The translations under genes were made by a program, and so were the position numbers. This document shows, piece by piece, positions 22,511 through 35,694 of a stretch of DNA of 64,000 nt. The notes under the pieces were generated by a model. It ran no database searches. It saw only the letters and a list, made by a program, of their open reading frames with translations, and was not told the origin of the DNA. Source of the DNA: Heterohyrax brucei (Eukaryota > Chordata > Mammalia > Hyracoidea > Procaviidae); NCBI GenBank assembly GCA_028571685.1, contig CM053166.1:60722111-60786110 (forward strand), written 5' to 3'. Numbering within the stretch: the stretch's first letter is position 1; each line of letters begins with the position of its first letter.

Positions 22511-24559
22511 TGTAGAATTTGGGGTATGTTACAGGGAGTGACTTCAGAAAACATTCTGCCCTTCACAGGCTTCATCTTTTATGGGCAGCACCATTCTTCT
22601 AAGAAGCAAAAAGGACTTTAAAATCACTTTCACATTTTCCCTCCAGGTAGCCTTCTCACGTTTTTTGTTTTCCTTTTCTTCTTCGCCTTCTGGTAAGATT
22701 TTACTTCCTCTTCTCTCCCTCAAGTTCCTTCTGAGTTTTAGAACACAAAGCGAAAGCATGAAAGAACCATGAAACTTTTATATGGGTCTTAAGCACATTA
22801 TGTTCAAGTTATCCTGTATTCTCCAAAGTCCTACTAACTTCAGGAAAACTGTAGTCACTTTAAAACTGTGGTACTCATCCCAGAAAAAAGAATTCCCTGA
22901 TAAATGCTACTCTTTAAAAAGTTCTGTTGTCTGGTGAGTGTTTTCAGGGATTCGAAAGCTGATGTTCAAGACTACAGGAAAACCCTCTGGTACGCCAGGA
23001 AACAAACAAACAAATGACAACAACAATAAAACTTTTTCATTATTCAGAAATACTCGGCTATCCTTTTACAAAGCCTAACTGAATGGCATGATAGGCCAAC
23101 ACAAATGCAGTTTGTCGTCTTGGCTGGTAGACACTGGGCTTGTCCACATTTAGGACGCTAAATGGGATGCTGATTCCAGTGCATTGGGCTTTTCCTTTTG
23201 TGTGTACACAGCACCCACCCTCACATACTGTGATCTGAATGTACAAAATGCTCCATAAATGTTAGTGATCCAGCAGTTCTTGTGTTTTCTGGAACTCACC
23301 ATTCACTAACACAGTGACAGTTCAGGCTAGGGCAGGAGCATTGTGATTTGTGATCTATTACATGGACCACAGACAAAATCCTTTAAAGAATGAAATCACC
23401 AGGCACTACAAATTTCAGTTGCATATTATTTAAAAATAATCCTTCATCATCTACCATCTGCTAATTTTTCTGCTTGATGAAAGTCACTCTAAAACTCAAA
23501 TCTTGAGTCACTTGTCATTGAACTGAAAATTGCCAGTCTAGTCAACACAGAAGGATATGTTCCATTACCATAAGCCTAAAATAAAAGATTATTAGGTTTT
23601 CCAACGTTACGGGTAACATCAGTCACTTGTTTATTTCGTTGGAGCAAGACTGAACAGATGTACTTGAGGTTTCGTGACATTTCACTGCCCTCTCTAGGCA
23701 CTCGCATGGTGGCATACTTGCTTGTATAATGCTAGGTCAAAAGGTGTGTACATGAATAAGTTACAAACACACACACATACACATACCTGCCAGGACAGGC
23801 TAAAACTTTCCCAGTCAGCGATATATGAAACTTAGAAACAGATATGGAAATTCTGTCATTCAACAAATCTTCAGTGGCCATCTACTGTATTTTCATTTGG
23901 AGAAGCTTTATTTAGAATGCACAGAAAATGAACTTGTAATTTGGTTGGGCAACTCAGAGTCCTTACTGCTTGGCAAACATCACATAGAGCTGTAGAAGAA
24001 GACCAATTTGAAAATCACGGCAAAAAAGTGTTGTTACTCAAAGCAGAGGTGTTTAGTCATCCCAAATGTTGATTTTCTAAGCAATCATTTGTTTTGAAAA
24101 CGGAGGTGAAAATTCAAACAAGTACATTTGTTGAGAGCAAATGACAAACGAGATAGGAAATAAATCAACATTTCTGATGTTGAGTAGTACAAATCAACTT
24201 TACCCCCTCCTAAGGGCTAATCTAATTTTGGAACATCAACTGAAGAAAAATAATATTGGTCGAACTATTTGCAAGGAGTTTGGCAGACAGTAATGTCAAA
24301 AATATCATAAAAATATGCCTTACAAAGATTAGTTTAAGAGTTGTAAGTACATATGGTTCTCCTTGCTCCCTGAAGGAATATGAAAATGTCTTGTGGTTAG
24401 AAAAGTCAAAGAAAATTCATTCTCTTGCTCTCCATCTTGCTTGGTCAGGGAAAGAAATATTGATAAGACAGAAAGTGCTCTTATCAATTATTTTTATGTA
24501 AAACATTATTAAGATTCCACAACATACTATTTTGGTTTTAAGACACTATTAAAAACCAT
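22511..24559. other. Intergenic, nothing recognised
   Basis: Includes an (AC)n-like stretch at about 23767-23785. No gene or repeat family identified. Confidence 0.45.
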
Positions 24560-24710
24560 ATCATCCAAGATCCTCACTTCATAGATGAGAAAGACTTTGG
24601 ACCAGAGATGTATCATGATGTATCCTGGGTCACAAAGATAGTGGCACTACCAGCACTAAAGTCCAGGTCTCCTGGGACTGCCATGCCAGTGTACTTTCCT
24701 ACTCCCTAAA
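24560..24710 (+). repeat. MIR/L2-type relic
   Basis: TCCTCACTTCATAGATGAGAAAGAC, GGTCACAAAGATAGTGGCA and AAGTCCAGGTCTCCTGG follow the MIR/L2 order. A (TA)n run follows at about 24775-24790. Confidence 0.6.
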
Positions 24711-24794
24711 TGCCCCATTTGAAGGCATTCCAGCATATATTTTAAAAGAAAAAAATGCAAGAGACAATGCTTTAAATATATATATATATTTCAT

Positions 24795-25515
24795 TATGCA
24801 TTAAGTGGAAGTTCACAGTACTAGTCAATTTGTCATACAGAACCTTGCACACCCACTGCTATGTAGCTCTAGCTGTTGTCCCCACTCTGTGACAGAAAAC
24901 TCCTCTTTTCCACCCTGTATAACCTGTGTCCATTCAACCAGCTCCTGTCCCTCTCTATCCTCTCATCTCACCTCTGGACAGGAGCTGCTCAGCCAGTCTC
25001 ATGCATATACTTAAGCCAAGAAGCACATTCTTCATTTTATGTCTTATAATCCAGTCCAGTCTTTGTCTGAAGAGTTGGCTTTGGGACTAGTTTCAGCTCT
25101 GGGCTGACAAGCGAGGGGCCATATCTTCTGGGGGACCCTCCAGTCTGTCAGACCATCAAATCTGGCCTTTTAATAGAGTTCTAAATTTGCACACCCATTT
25201 TTCTCCCACTATGTCAGGGATACTATGTTATATTCTCTGTCAGGCCATTCATTGGTGGTGGTTGGGCACCGGCTGGTTCTTCTAGCCTCATGCTGATTGT
25301 AGCCTCTGGATTATATGGCCTTTTCTGTCTCTTGGACTCATAGTTTCTTTCATTTCCCTCTGCTCCAGGTGGGTTGGGACCAATTGATGCTACTTAGATG
25401 GCTGCTTGCTAGCTTTTAAGACCTCGGACACCATTTGCCAAAGTGTAATGCAGAACATTTTCCTAAAAAAAACCTTGTTATGCCAATTGACCTAGATGTC
25501 TCCTGAAACCATTGT
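24795..25515 (-). mobile_element. L1 3'UTR fragment (older subfamily), minus strand
   Basis: Shares blocks with the 3'UTRs of the minus-strand L1s at 39.2, 43.8 and 54.8 kb: CATTCAACCAGCTCCTGTCC, CCAGTCTTTGTCTGAAGAG, AGACCTCGGACACCATTTGC CAAAG, and GCCAATTGACCTAGATGTC. No ORF2 coding part is attached, so it is strongly 5'-truncated. Confidence 0.8.
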
Positions 25516-25665
25516 AGCAGACAACGTGAAACAGGCAAAAAAGTCTTTATTCAAATGCTAATTCAGAGGAGAAAGACCAGAACTAACTGTGATCTCAACT
25601 CCCTTGAAACAAAGGGCAACAAAGCTTTTAAAGGCTATAGTCTCATAGTGAAAAGTAGTGAAAGA

Positions 25666-26087
25666 TGTCTTAGTTATCTAGTGCTGTTATAACAGAAATA
25701 CCACAAGCTGATGGTTTCCATGAATAGAAATTTATTTTTTCACGGTTTAGGAGGCTTGAAGCTTGAATTCAAAGCTCCAGCTCTAAGGTAAGGCTTTCTC
25801 TCTGTTGCCTCTGGAAGAAGTTCCTTGGCTCTTTTCAGCTTCTTTCCTTTGGTTCCTTGGCAATCTTCATCTACCACAGTCCCTATCTTCCCCCATCTTA
25901 CTCCCTTCTTCTGTGTCTAATCTGATTTTTTATATCTCAGAAGTGGTTACTTAAGACATAGTCTATACTGATATGGCCTCACTAATAGAACAAAGAAAAC
26001 CATATTCCTAAATGGGATTACATCCACAAGTTCAAGGGTTATGATGCACAGAACATTTTTAAGGGAACACAATTCAATCCATAATAT
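25666..26087 (+). mobile_element. 5' LTR of a MaLR-like provirus (older subtype)
   Basis: Runs from TGTCTTAGTTATCTAGTGCT to ACACAATTCAATCCATAATA. It shares the diagnostic string AATGGGATTACATCCACA with the LTR at 34.8-35.4 kb, and MaLR-type internal sequence follows directly. The two LTRs therefore look like the ends of one provirus. Confidence 0.82.
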
Positions 26088-27679
26088 TCCACCCTTTGAC
26101 CCCTCAAAATTCATTTTTTCCAAATACCAGGTACATTCACCTAATTACATCATCGCAAAAGGCTTATCGCTTCCCAGTATCTACTCTACGTGCAAAATCT
26201 CATCCTCTTGGTCATCTAAATCAAGCAGGCTAAACTTTGGGTATGTTCTATCTTGGAGAAAAATTCCTCTCTGTTAGTGGACCTGTGAAACCTAACATAC
26301 AAGTTATCTGCTTCCAAGGTACAATGATAGAACAAACACAAAGTAGACATTTCTGCATAGATGGGAAAAATTTGAGGAAAAGAAGGATTCACAGGCACCA
26401 AGTAAGTTCAAAACCAAGCAGAACAAATTACATTAGCTCTCAAGGCTTGAAAATAATTGTCTATTCTCCAGTACCAACTGGACAATGCTCCAGTCCTCCA
26501 GAATCTGGGTATTGGTCATACTTGCTAGATTCTGGATGTAGGCCCTCAATCCTGGGTGTTAGCCCTACCTTCAAGACTCACTAGGGTTGCAACTCTGCTG
26601 TCTACATTTTGGGCCTCCCCATTCTTCTAATTATGTGAGTGGCTACATTACTCTTTTAGCCATGCAGTTCCATTCTCCTGGCCCTTAGGCATTGCAACTC
26701 CCTCAGCGTTGGTTGGCAGCTGCATTCTCCTGGCCTTTGAACATGGCAGCTCTGCCCCCACCACTTTGGGTGCCAGCTCCATTCTCTTGATCCACCTGAA
26801 TGTTCCACCTGGACCTAAAGTGGTGGATATATGACTCTTTGAAACCAAGAAGGCCATTTTTCTACCCTTTGGAATGAAGGTGGTGGTTCCACCTTTTGAA
26901 ATGGAAGTAGCCCTGCCCATTATGCTTACTTCAACAGTTCTGCTGATCTCTGAGATGTTCAGAGGATGCTTCTTTCCTTTTCTTGGAGAACAGAACATGT
27001 ATGTAACCAAGTTGCTCCATTGGCCCATTTTCTTTACATAGAATTCAAGGAGTCGGGCAGCTTTCCTTCACTTGTACTGTTCCTATCCCTTTCTACTGTG
27101 GTAGTTGAATAGACCCATCTGTCACAGTCCTAATCTCTTGAACAAAAGATTGAGTTGCCACATTCTTAGATAAAGCTCTAGGACATGTGTCCTTATTTTA
27201 TACAACAGAAATCTACAAATTTTAAAGCTCTGGTTTCACTTGACACAGTCCATTTTACAGCTGTCTTTTTCCTCCTGCATTCTACTGCAAGCAACAAGAA
27301 GAAATCATGTTACCCCTTCAAGATCTTGCTTGGAAATCTCCTCAGCCAAATACTCAAGTTCATCACTTGCAAGTTCTACCTTACACCAAACACTCCAACC
27401 TAATTCATGCAAATTCTTTGCCACTGCATGAAATGGACTGCTTTCCCTCCAGTATCCAATTACATGTTCATATATTTCCTTTTAAAGCCTCACCAGAAGG
27501 ACATTTAATGTGCACCCTTCTAGCAACACTGTCTTCACTTCTCAGAAGCTTTCATTATAGCTCTCAATTCTTTCTGAGCCCTCCCTCATCAGAATCACCC
27601 TTAATGTTCACATTTCTATCAACAGTCTCTTAAAGGAAACCTATGGCTTTACTATAAAGCATATCAAAATTTCTGTGGG
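26088..27679 (+). mobile_element. MaLR-like provirus internal region, non-coding
   Basis: Resembles the MaLR internal segment: AATGGGAAAAATTTGAGG, GAACAAATTACATTAGCTC, TTGGAAATCTCCTCAGCCAA, CAACAGTCTCTTAAAGG. The same block order links the two LTRs at 49.6-50.6 kb. No gag, pol or env frame is recognisable, so the element was non-autonomous or fully decayed. It ends abruptly where L1 copy C begins. Confidence 0.72.
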
Positions 27680-28629
27680 TGGAGTCAAGGTGGCAGACTA
27701 AGCACACATCTCCTTATATCCCTCTGGAAACCAAGACCTGAATTGATAATCAAACGGAGCCTTCTGGTCACCTAGTGAGCCCCCAGGACAGGGCACAGGG
27801 CTATTAATTTGGACGTCATACCACTGAATGAAAAACCTCCTTACTTTCACTGACTGCCACTTCTGGCGAGCCCTGGCAAGCCCTGGCCAGCAGGAGGAGC
27901 TGGGTTTTGCCTAGCAGCTAGACTCAGATGCACTGCTGGTGGGATAGACAGGTGAAATTGCCATATTTTGAGAGCCAGGCTTAGGACTCTATTCATCTAG
28001 CCACTTTGGGCTTGTCTTTTAATCACTTCCATAGAGTGGTTTGTATGGAATCACAGTGTCTCTGTGTGGGACGCCATGTTGGGTATGGAGATTTTAGAGA
28101 GACCTAACTCTTAGCCTGGGAGCCAGCACCTGCAAACAGGACAGTGCTTCTCTGACAGAAAAGCAGTTGTTTACACAGTGACACCTACGGTGGGGGCCTG
28201 GCAACAGAAGCAGAGGACTTACTACCTCTCGACACCTTTAGCCCCTCCATCTGTTGACCATGTGGAGGCTGCAATCTTAGATACAGTGGCCACAGTTGGA
28301 CCTATTTCTTAGCTTGGGAGCCAGAGCCTGACCATAAGAGAGTACTTTTCTACCAGAAAAACAGTAGTTTACACAGTGTCACCTAAGGTTGGGCCCTGTC
28401 AGCAGAGGCCAACAGGGCAGTAGCATTGCTGTTTTTTGAACTAGTTCATATCATCTGGGGTTGGATACAGAGGTTCTTACTTAGCCAGTTGGGAAGAGGG
28501 ATCTCTACTACTGAAAACCTGACTGACTTGGGAAGTGGTCAGATACCTTTTGTTTTACATTTTAAGACAGCCTAGAGAAACATCTGCAGTCCATCCTCAC
28601 AGTATCTCTCCCAGCCTCTACTTACTCAC
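27680..28629 (+). promoter_or_regulatory. L1 copy C 5'UTR with ~200-bp repeated units
   Basis: GC-richer leader with no ORF. A unit starting near TTAGCCTGGGAGCCAG (28111) recurs at 28309 (TTAGCTTGGGAGCCAG), with TTTACACAGTGACACCTA / TTTACACAGTGTCACCTA in the same order. The period is about 198 bp. By analogy with rodent L1 this region should hold the internal promoter; that is inferred. Confidence 0.65.
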
Positions 28630-29585
28630 ATGAAACCCAAAAAGCAACAGACTCTTGTGGCATACAAGAAATCACCCATGGCTTCAGAAGGCTCCCAAAC
28701 AAAACAACCAAAGACTTTTCTGGATGAAGAAACTTTTATGAAATCATTACAAGGTGAATACAAAATGATTATATACAGAGCCCTTCTAGACTTTATACAA
28801 AATTCAGCACAACAAAAGGAAAAATTAAGCAAGCTGTTTGATTTGATGAAACACCAGTACTCTGAAATCCAACAGATGAAGAAAAAAATCAAAGACATAG
28901 AAACTTTCATTCTAAGTCAAGAAAACAGAATGCAACAAGTGGAAAAGAGAATTTCTGACGTGGAAGACAGAGCTACTGACACCAGCATCTATGAGCAGAA
29001 ATCGGAAAAAAGAAACAAGAAAAATGAAGAAGCATTAAGAAACATGTGTGACTCTATTGAGAGGAACAACCTTTGATTAATTGGAGTCCCTGAACAGGAT
29101 GAAACCCCTGAGAACACGAAGAATATCGTTGCTAAGCTGCTGACAGAAAACTTCCCAGAAATCATGAAGGAAGAGAATATAGATATCCCAGATGCATATC
29201 GTATGCCACCCAGTATAGATCTCAAAAGAAAGACTCCAAGACATATTGTAATTAAGCCTAACAAAATGAAACACAAGCAGAAATTCTTACAGGCAGCAAG
29301 TCTCGAAGCAAAGCTAACATTCAGAGGGAAATCCTGTAGGCTTTCATCAGATTTCTCAGCAGAAACCATGCTGGCACAGAGACAATGGCATGACACATTC
29401 AAAGCCTTGAAGGAGAAGAACTTCCAAACAAGAATTATATATTCTGAAAAGCTATCTTTCAAATATGAAAATGAAATTAAGACATTCCCAGATAAACAGA
29501 AACTCAGACTTTGTAAAAGCCAAACCAAAACTACAAGAAATACTCAAAGAAGTTCCTGGCTTTGGTTTAGAAGAACAAAATCACT
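28630..29585 (+). pseudogene. L1 ORF1 (RNA-binding chaperone), two lesions, copy C
   Basis: Begins at ATG 28630 and runs open to a TGA at 29074-29076. The coiled-coil part is visible (heptad-like QMKKKIKDIETFILSQENR, about residues 78-100). The same frame resumes after the TGA and covers the RRM-like and C-terminal domains. TTTGATTAATTGG fits a CpG decay of an arginine CGA codon. Near 29505 a 2-nt loss relative to copy A shifts the final codons, so the proper C-terminus is lost. Confidence 0.88.
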
Positions 29586-30003
29586 AACTTTATATTTTGG
29601 AATGACACATTATTCAGAATTCTACTCAGGGAAGGCTCCAAACTCAATCACAGTTTTAATATTGAAAGAAACAATCCAATGATTATCATGAAAAATATGG
29701 TGCCATCATATTAAAAGAGGAATGTACTACAGTCATTATAGTTCTTCCAGATGGGTGGGAAGATGACAAGACTGGTAGTAATGAAAATGGGGTTTATATA
29801 TAGTTTATTAAGGGGGATCATAAGGTCAGCCATAAAGCACAACAAAGATGTAACATACCATATCAAGAAATGTAGCACAGGAGTCTTAACAACTACAAAA
29901 ACAGCTCTGAAAAAGGTGAAAAATCAACTCACACAAAAGAATGTCCCAGAACACACTAACAAGAACAACAGAGAAAACATCAACACAAAACAAACATATC
30001 AAA

Positions 30004-33000
30004 ATGGCAGCACTGAATACATAGCTATCAATAATTACATTGAATGTGAATGGACTGAATGCTCCAGTAAAGAGACATCAAGTGACATCTTGGATCAAAA
30101 GACATGACCCATCGTTATGTTGTCTACAAGAAACTCACTTGAGACTTAAAGATAGGAATGAATTGAAAATTAAAGGATGGAAGAATATGTATCAAGCTAA
30201 CAATCAACAAAGAAGAGCAAGTGTGGCAACTCTAAGCTCAGACAAAATCAATTTCAATGTAAAATCCACCATCGTGGACAAACATGGACACTATTGCTGA
30301 AAGGTTCAGTACACAGGCAAGACTTAACTATATTAAATATTTATGCACCTAATATCAGAGCACCTAAATACGTCAAAGAAACACTGACTACACTCCAAAC
30401 AGAGTTAGATTACCCCACAATAATAGTGGGAGACTTCAATACTCCACTCTTAATACTGGACAGATCATCTAGAAAAAAGCTCAGCAAAGATACAGAAGAC
30501 CTTATAGCCACAATTAAACAATTAAACCTCATCGATATATACAGAACTTTCTACCCATCAGTAGGCAACTACACCTTCTTCTCCAGTGCACATGGAACAT
30601 TCTCCAGAATTGACCATGTGTTAGGATATAGATAATGCAATTCTCAACAAAATTCATACCATTGAATTACTGCAAAGCATCTTCTCAGATCATAAAGCCA
30701 TAAAAGTTGAAACCAATGGCAGAAAAAACAGATAGAAAGTGGAACTCTTGAAAACTGAACAACATCTTGCTCAAAAAAACACGGGTTATAAAAGAAATCA
30801 AGGATGAAATCAAGAAATTCATAGATTCCAATGAGATTCAAAACACTTCCTACCAGAACCAATGGGATACAGTCAAAGCAGTGCTCAGAGGTTTGTTTAT
30901 CTCCATAAATGCACACATCTGGAAGAAAGAAAGAAACCAAATCAAGGAACTAACCCTACAGCTTGAACAAGTAGAAGGAGAACAACAGAGGAACCCTTCA
31001 GGCACCAGAAGAAACCAGATCATAAAGATCAGAGCAGAGCTAAATGAATTAGAGAATAGAAAAACAATTGAAAGAATTGAGAAGATCAAACGCTGGTTTA
31101 TTTGAAAAGATCAACAAAATTGACAAACTACTGGCTAAACTTACTAAAGAAAAACAGGAAAATAAACAAATAACCCAAATTAGAAATGAGAGGGGAGTTG
31201 TCACAACACATCCAACAGAAATCAAAAATATCATAGCTAAATACTATGAAAGACTGTACTCTAACAAATTTGAAAACCTAGAGGAGATGGACAAATTCCT
31301 TGATTCACTCTACCTACCCATATTATCACAACGTGAAGCAGAACAACTTAATAAACCCATTACAAAGGAAGGGACTGAAAATGTCATCAAAGCACTGCCA
31401 ACCAAAACAAGCCCAGGCCCAGATGGCTTCACTGCATAATTCTACCAAGCTTTTAGAGAAGAGTTATCTCCAATACTACTGAGACTATTTCACAGTACAG
31501 AAAGGGATGGACTACTCCCAAACTCAATCTATGAAGCCAGCATAACCCTGACACCAAAGCCAAGGAAGGACCCAACAAAAAAGGAAAACTGCAGACCGCT
31601 ATCACTCATGAATCTAGATGCAAAAATCTTCAACAAAATTCTTGCCAATAGAATGCAATAACATATCAAAAAAAATTATCCATCATGACCAAGTTGGATT
31701 CATACCAGGAATATAAGGCTGGTTCAACATCAGAAAAACAATTAACATGATTAACCACATAAATATCACAAAAGACAAGAATCACCTAATTTTGTCCATT
31801 GATGCAGAAAAGGCATTTGATAAAGTCTAACACCCATTCATGCTAAAAACTCTTAGCAAAATAGGCATAGACGGAAAATTCCTCAACACAATAAGGGCCA
31901 TTTATACAAAGCCAACTGTCTACATCATCCTGAATGGAGAGAGACTGAAAGACTTTCTCTTGAGAACAGAAACTAGACAAGGATGCCCACTCTCATCTCT
32001 CCTATTCAACATAGTACTAGAAGTTCTAGCCAGAGCAATCAGACAAGACCAAGAAATAATGGGCATCTGCATCAGCAAAGAAGAAGTCAAAATCTCCCTG
32101 TTTGCAGATGATATGATTGTATATGCAGAGAATCCCAAAGAATCTACAAGTAAACTACTCAAACTGATAGAAGAGTTCAGCAAAGTCTCGGGATACCAGA
32201 TAAACATAAGTAAATCAGTAGGATTCCTTTACACCAACAATGAGACTGTTAGGGAAAAAATCATCAAGTCAATACCATTTACTATAGCCCCTAAGAAGAT
32301 AAAGTACCTAGGAATTAATCTAACCGGAGAAATAACAGACCTTTACAAGGAAAACTACAAGCTCTTACTACAAGAAACTAAGAGAGACCTAGATAAATGG
32401 AAAAACCTACCCTTCTCATGGATGGGAAGACTTAACATTGTGAAAATGTCTATTTTACCCAAAGCAATCTACTTATATAATGCAATCCCAATACAAGTCC
32501 CAGCAACATTTTTTAGTGAGATGGAGAAACAAATCACCAATTTTGTTTGGAAAGGGAAGAAGCCCCGGATAAGTAAGGTACTACTAAAGAAGAAGAACAC
32601 ACTGGGAGGCCTCTCATTACCTGACCTTAGAACATACTACACTGCCACAGTGGTCAGAACAGCCTGGTACTGGCACAAGAACAGACAGATGGATCAATGG
32701 AACAGAATTGAGACCGCAGAGGTGACACCATCTGCCTCTGAACAGTTGATATTCGACAAAGGCCCTAAGACATTAAACTGGGGTAAAAACAGTATCTTCA
32801 ATAAATGGTGCTGGCAAAATTGGATATCCATTTGCAATAAATTGAATCATGATCTGTATCTTACACCTTGTACAAAAACCAACTCCAACTGAATAAAAGA
32901 CCTAAATATCAAATCTAAAACAGCAAAGCTCATCCAAGAAAAGGGTAGGAACCACAACGGAAGTTTTAATACACAACGTAGACAGACTTCAAAATCTGTC

Positions 33001-33805
33001 AAATCACAATCAACAGAAGAGAAAACAGATAAATGGGAACTATTAAGAATCAAACACTTTTGCTCATCCACAGACTTTATTAATAGAATTAAAAGGCCAC
33101 CTATAGAATGGGAAAAAATATTTGGCCACTCTGTGTCAGACCGACACCTGATCTCCGTAATCTATAGGATACCACAAAATATCAATAAGAAGAAGATAAA
33201 TCATCCAACGAAGCGATGGGCAAAGGAAATGGAGAGACATTTCTCTAAACAGGAGATCGAGGCGGACGTGTTCCCAATCTTTAGTTATTAAAGAAATTCA
33301 GATTAAAACTACAATGAGATACTATCTCACCCCAACAAGGTTGGCCATGATTCAAAAAACACAAAACAACAAATGCTGGAGAGTCTGTGGAGAAAGTGGA
33401 ACTCTCCTACACTGTTGGTGGTGTTGCAAAATGGTCCAGCCTCTTTGGAAAGCAATCTGGCACTTCCTTAAAAAAATGGATATAGATACACCATTTGACC
33501 CACTAATTCCACTACTTGGAATATATCCTACAGAATCAAGGCCATTCACACCAACGGGCATATGCACAAGAATGTTTATCACAGCACAGTCCATGATAGC
33601 AAAAAGATGGAATTAACCCAGATGCTCAACAACAGAGGAATGGATAGGGAAACAATGGTATATATACTCAATGGAGCACTATGCAATGATAAAGAATAAT
33701 GATGATTCCAGGAAACATCTCATAACCTGGTTTCAACTAGAAGACATTGTGCTGAGTGAAAGTAGTCAGCGACAAAAGGACAAATATTGTATGAGACCCC
33801 TATGA
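30004..33805 (+). pseudogene. L1 ORF2 (endonuclease / reverse transcriptase), multiply disabled, copy C
   Basis: ATG at 30004 is followed within seven codons by TAG. The endonuclease (QETHL, VGDFNTP) is split by a 4-nt deletion near 30293 relative to copy A. There is a +1 change near 31100 and a TAA at 31437-31439 where copy A has GAA. From 31840 to 32892 a 350-codon stretch is open and keeps TRQGCP, FADDM at about 32100-32114, and the region after the RT. Cysteine-domain remnants (CWRVCGE) lie at 33.38-33.43 kb. Confidence 0.9.
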
Positions 33806-34799
33806 TAAGATCTCCAAAACAGACTTATGTATAGAAGAAAAGACTCTTTGAAGGCTACAAGGGAGGGGAAGGAGGAAGGAATAGGGGGGATGGTTTAGAT
33901 TAGATAGTTGGTAGAAATTTGTTTGGGTGAAATCGGTGATAGCACACATTAGAAACAAGAACAATATTAAGCAGACTTCAACATAACTTGAATACTCCTT
34001 CCATTTAACCCAATATTCCAAGGACACAGTAGCTGGGGCAGGGGGCAAGGGACCATGCTCTTAGGCGAAATCGAGGCCAACTGGCACAACTAGCATTTTG
34101 CTAAGAGGGCTATCTGCACCCCACATCGGTGAGTGGCATCTGGGGTCTTAAAAGCTGCCAAGCTGCCATCCGAGGGCACAGCAAATGGTCCCAACTCAGC
34201 AGGAACGGATGCTCACTGAGAACCAAAACGACATGGGGTAAAGACAACCCAGAAGATCAAGAGACCCACACCAGTGGGTGCCTGCATAGATTTGGGACCA
34301 GAAGAACCGGACGGTGCCCGGCCACCACCATTGATGCCGCAATGGAGCTCACTAAGTTGTCTCACTGGCAGCACAAGAATAAAAAGGGATGCACCCTGAG
34401 ATCTCCACTAAAAGACCACAACTGATGGTCCAGCGGCTTCAGGGTTCCCCTGGGAGCATGGTCACTGACCTTCATGCTGCCCTTACCCATAAATCATAAT
34501 GAAATTCCACTCTTCGAACACGAATCGATTGGGCTTGGCGATGCAGAGTGACCATATATTGGATGAACTTTATGGTTCTATGCATATATAGGATATCATC
34601 CTGCTGACCTCTGGCTGGAGGAAGGAGAGTAGGTGGAGAGGAGGGGAAAGAAGACTGTTGGGAGGATGAGACCTATATGCAGCAGAGAGAAAGATTGTGC
34701 TGTCACCGGGCACGGAGTGCAGTGGAAGCTACATATAGGTGGGCATATAAATTTATTTGGGAATGTACTTTTTCACTCAGTCATTAAAAAAAAAAAAAA

Positions 34800-35411
34800 T
34801 TACCACAACTGTTTAACTTTAATGAACAAATTTATTCTCTTACAGTTTAGGAAAATAGAAGTCCAAATTCAGGTCATCAGCTCTAGAGGAAGACTTTTTC
34901 TGTCTTCTTTTGGAAAAGGTCTTTGTTTCTTTTCAGCTTTTTTCCTTTGTTTCCTTGGTGATCTTTATGTGATGTGGTATTTGTCTTCTGCTATCTGTAC
35001 TTTCTTCTTCTGTGCTTAATCTGTTGTTTCATATATCAAGTGATTAATTTAAGGCATATCCTACATTGACAGGGCCTCATTAATAGAACAAAGAAATCTC
35101 CATTACCAAATGGGATTACATCCACAGGTATAAAAGAACAAACCAAACCAAACCACTACTGTCCAGTTGATTGCAACTCATAGTGGCCCTGTAGAATAGA
35201 CTAGAACATCTCCCTGGGGATTCAAAGGCTGTAAATCTTTACAGAAAAAGGCTACCTCTTCTTTCTCCCATGGAAAAGCTTTGGGGTTTGAACCATAGAC
35301 TTTTGGTTATCAGCCAAGCACTTAACCATTGCACTGCCAAGGCTCTTCCACAGGTTTAAGGGTTAGGATCTACAGCACATATTTTTGGAAGGCATAATTC
35401 AATCTATAATA
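34800..35411 (+). mobile_element. 3' LTR of the MaLR-like provirus, start missing
   Basis: Starts at TTACCACAACTG, about 35 nt into the LTR, directly after L1 copy C's A-run, and ends ATAATTCAATCTATAATA. AATGGGATTACATCCACAGG matches the 5' LTR at 25.7 kb. An AfroSINE sits at 35130-35347. Confidence 0.78.
35130..35347 (-). mobile_element. AfroSINE, minus strand, inside an LTR
   Basis: CAAACCAAACCAAACCACTA tail, TTGATTGCAACTCATAGTGG, CTTTTGGTTATCAGCCAAG and ACTTAACCATTGCACTGCCA. The LTR text (GATTACATCCACAGG / CCACAGGTTTAAGGG) continues on both sides. Confidence 0.9.
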
Positions 35412-35694
35412 GATTTTAGTGGGGTTGATCGTAGTGTGGGTTAGTGATTCACTGTGTTTGCAATTAGGGGCATTTGGCTTGGAATGCTTCCTATTTCAGT
35501 GACTAAGAGTGCCTTGATCCTGTAAGGGTTGGGAGTATGGAAAGGCACAGAAGGGACTCCCTGCTGTGACATTTCGATAATGTAAGAGCCAAGATGAGAG
35601 GGAGGTCAAGGCCATAGAATCAGGAAGAAACCTGTCTGAAGTTTAGTCAAACTGAGAAAAATGTTAAGGCCAACATACAACATTCATATCACAT

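Larger units (their letters stand above)
27680..34799 (+). mobile_element. LINE-1 copy C, nearly full length
   Basis: Contains a 5'UTR (about 27680-28629), ORF1 (from 28630), a spacer, ORF2 (30004-33805), a 3'UTR and an A-run at about 34785-34799. It closely matches copy A. It sits between the internal region and 3' LTR of the MaLR-like provirus, so it inserted later. Both ORFs are broken. Confidence 0.93.

Noticed and set aside
26648-27028. 126-codon minus-strand ORF
   Set aside because: Lies antisense within the MaLR-like internal region, which is non-coding; repetitive composition explains the open frame.
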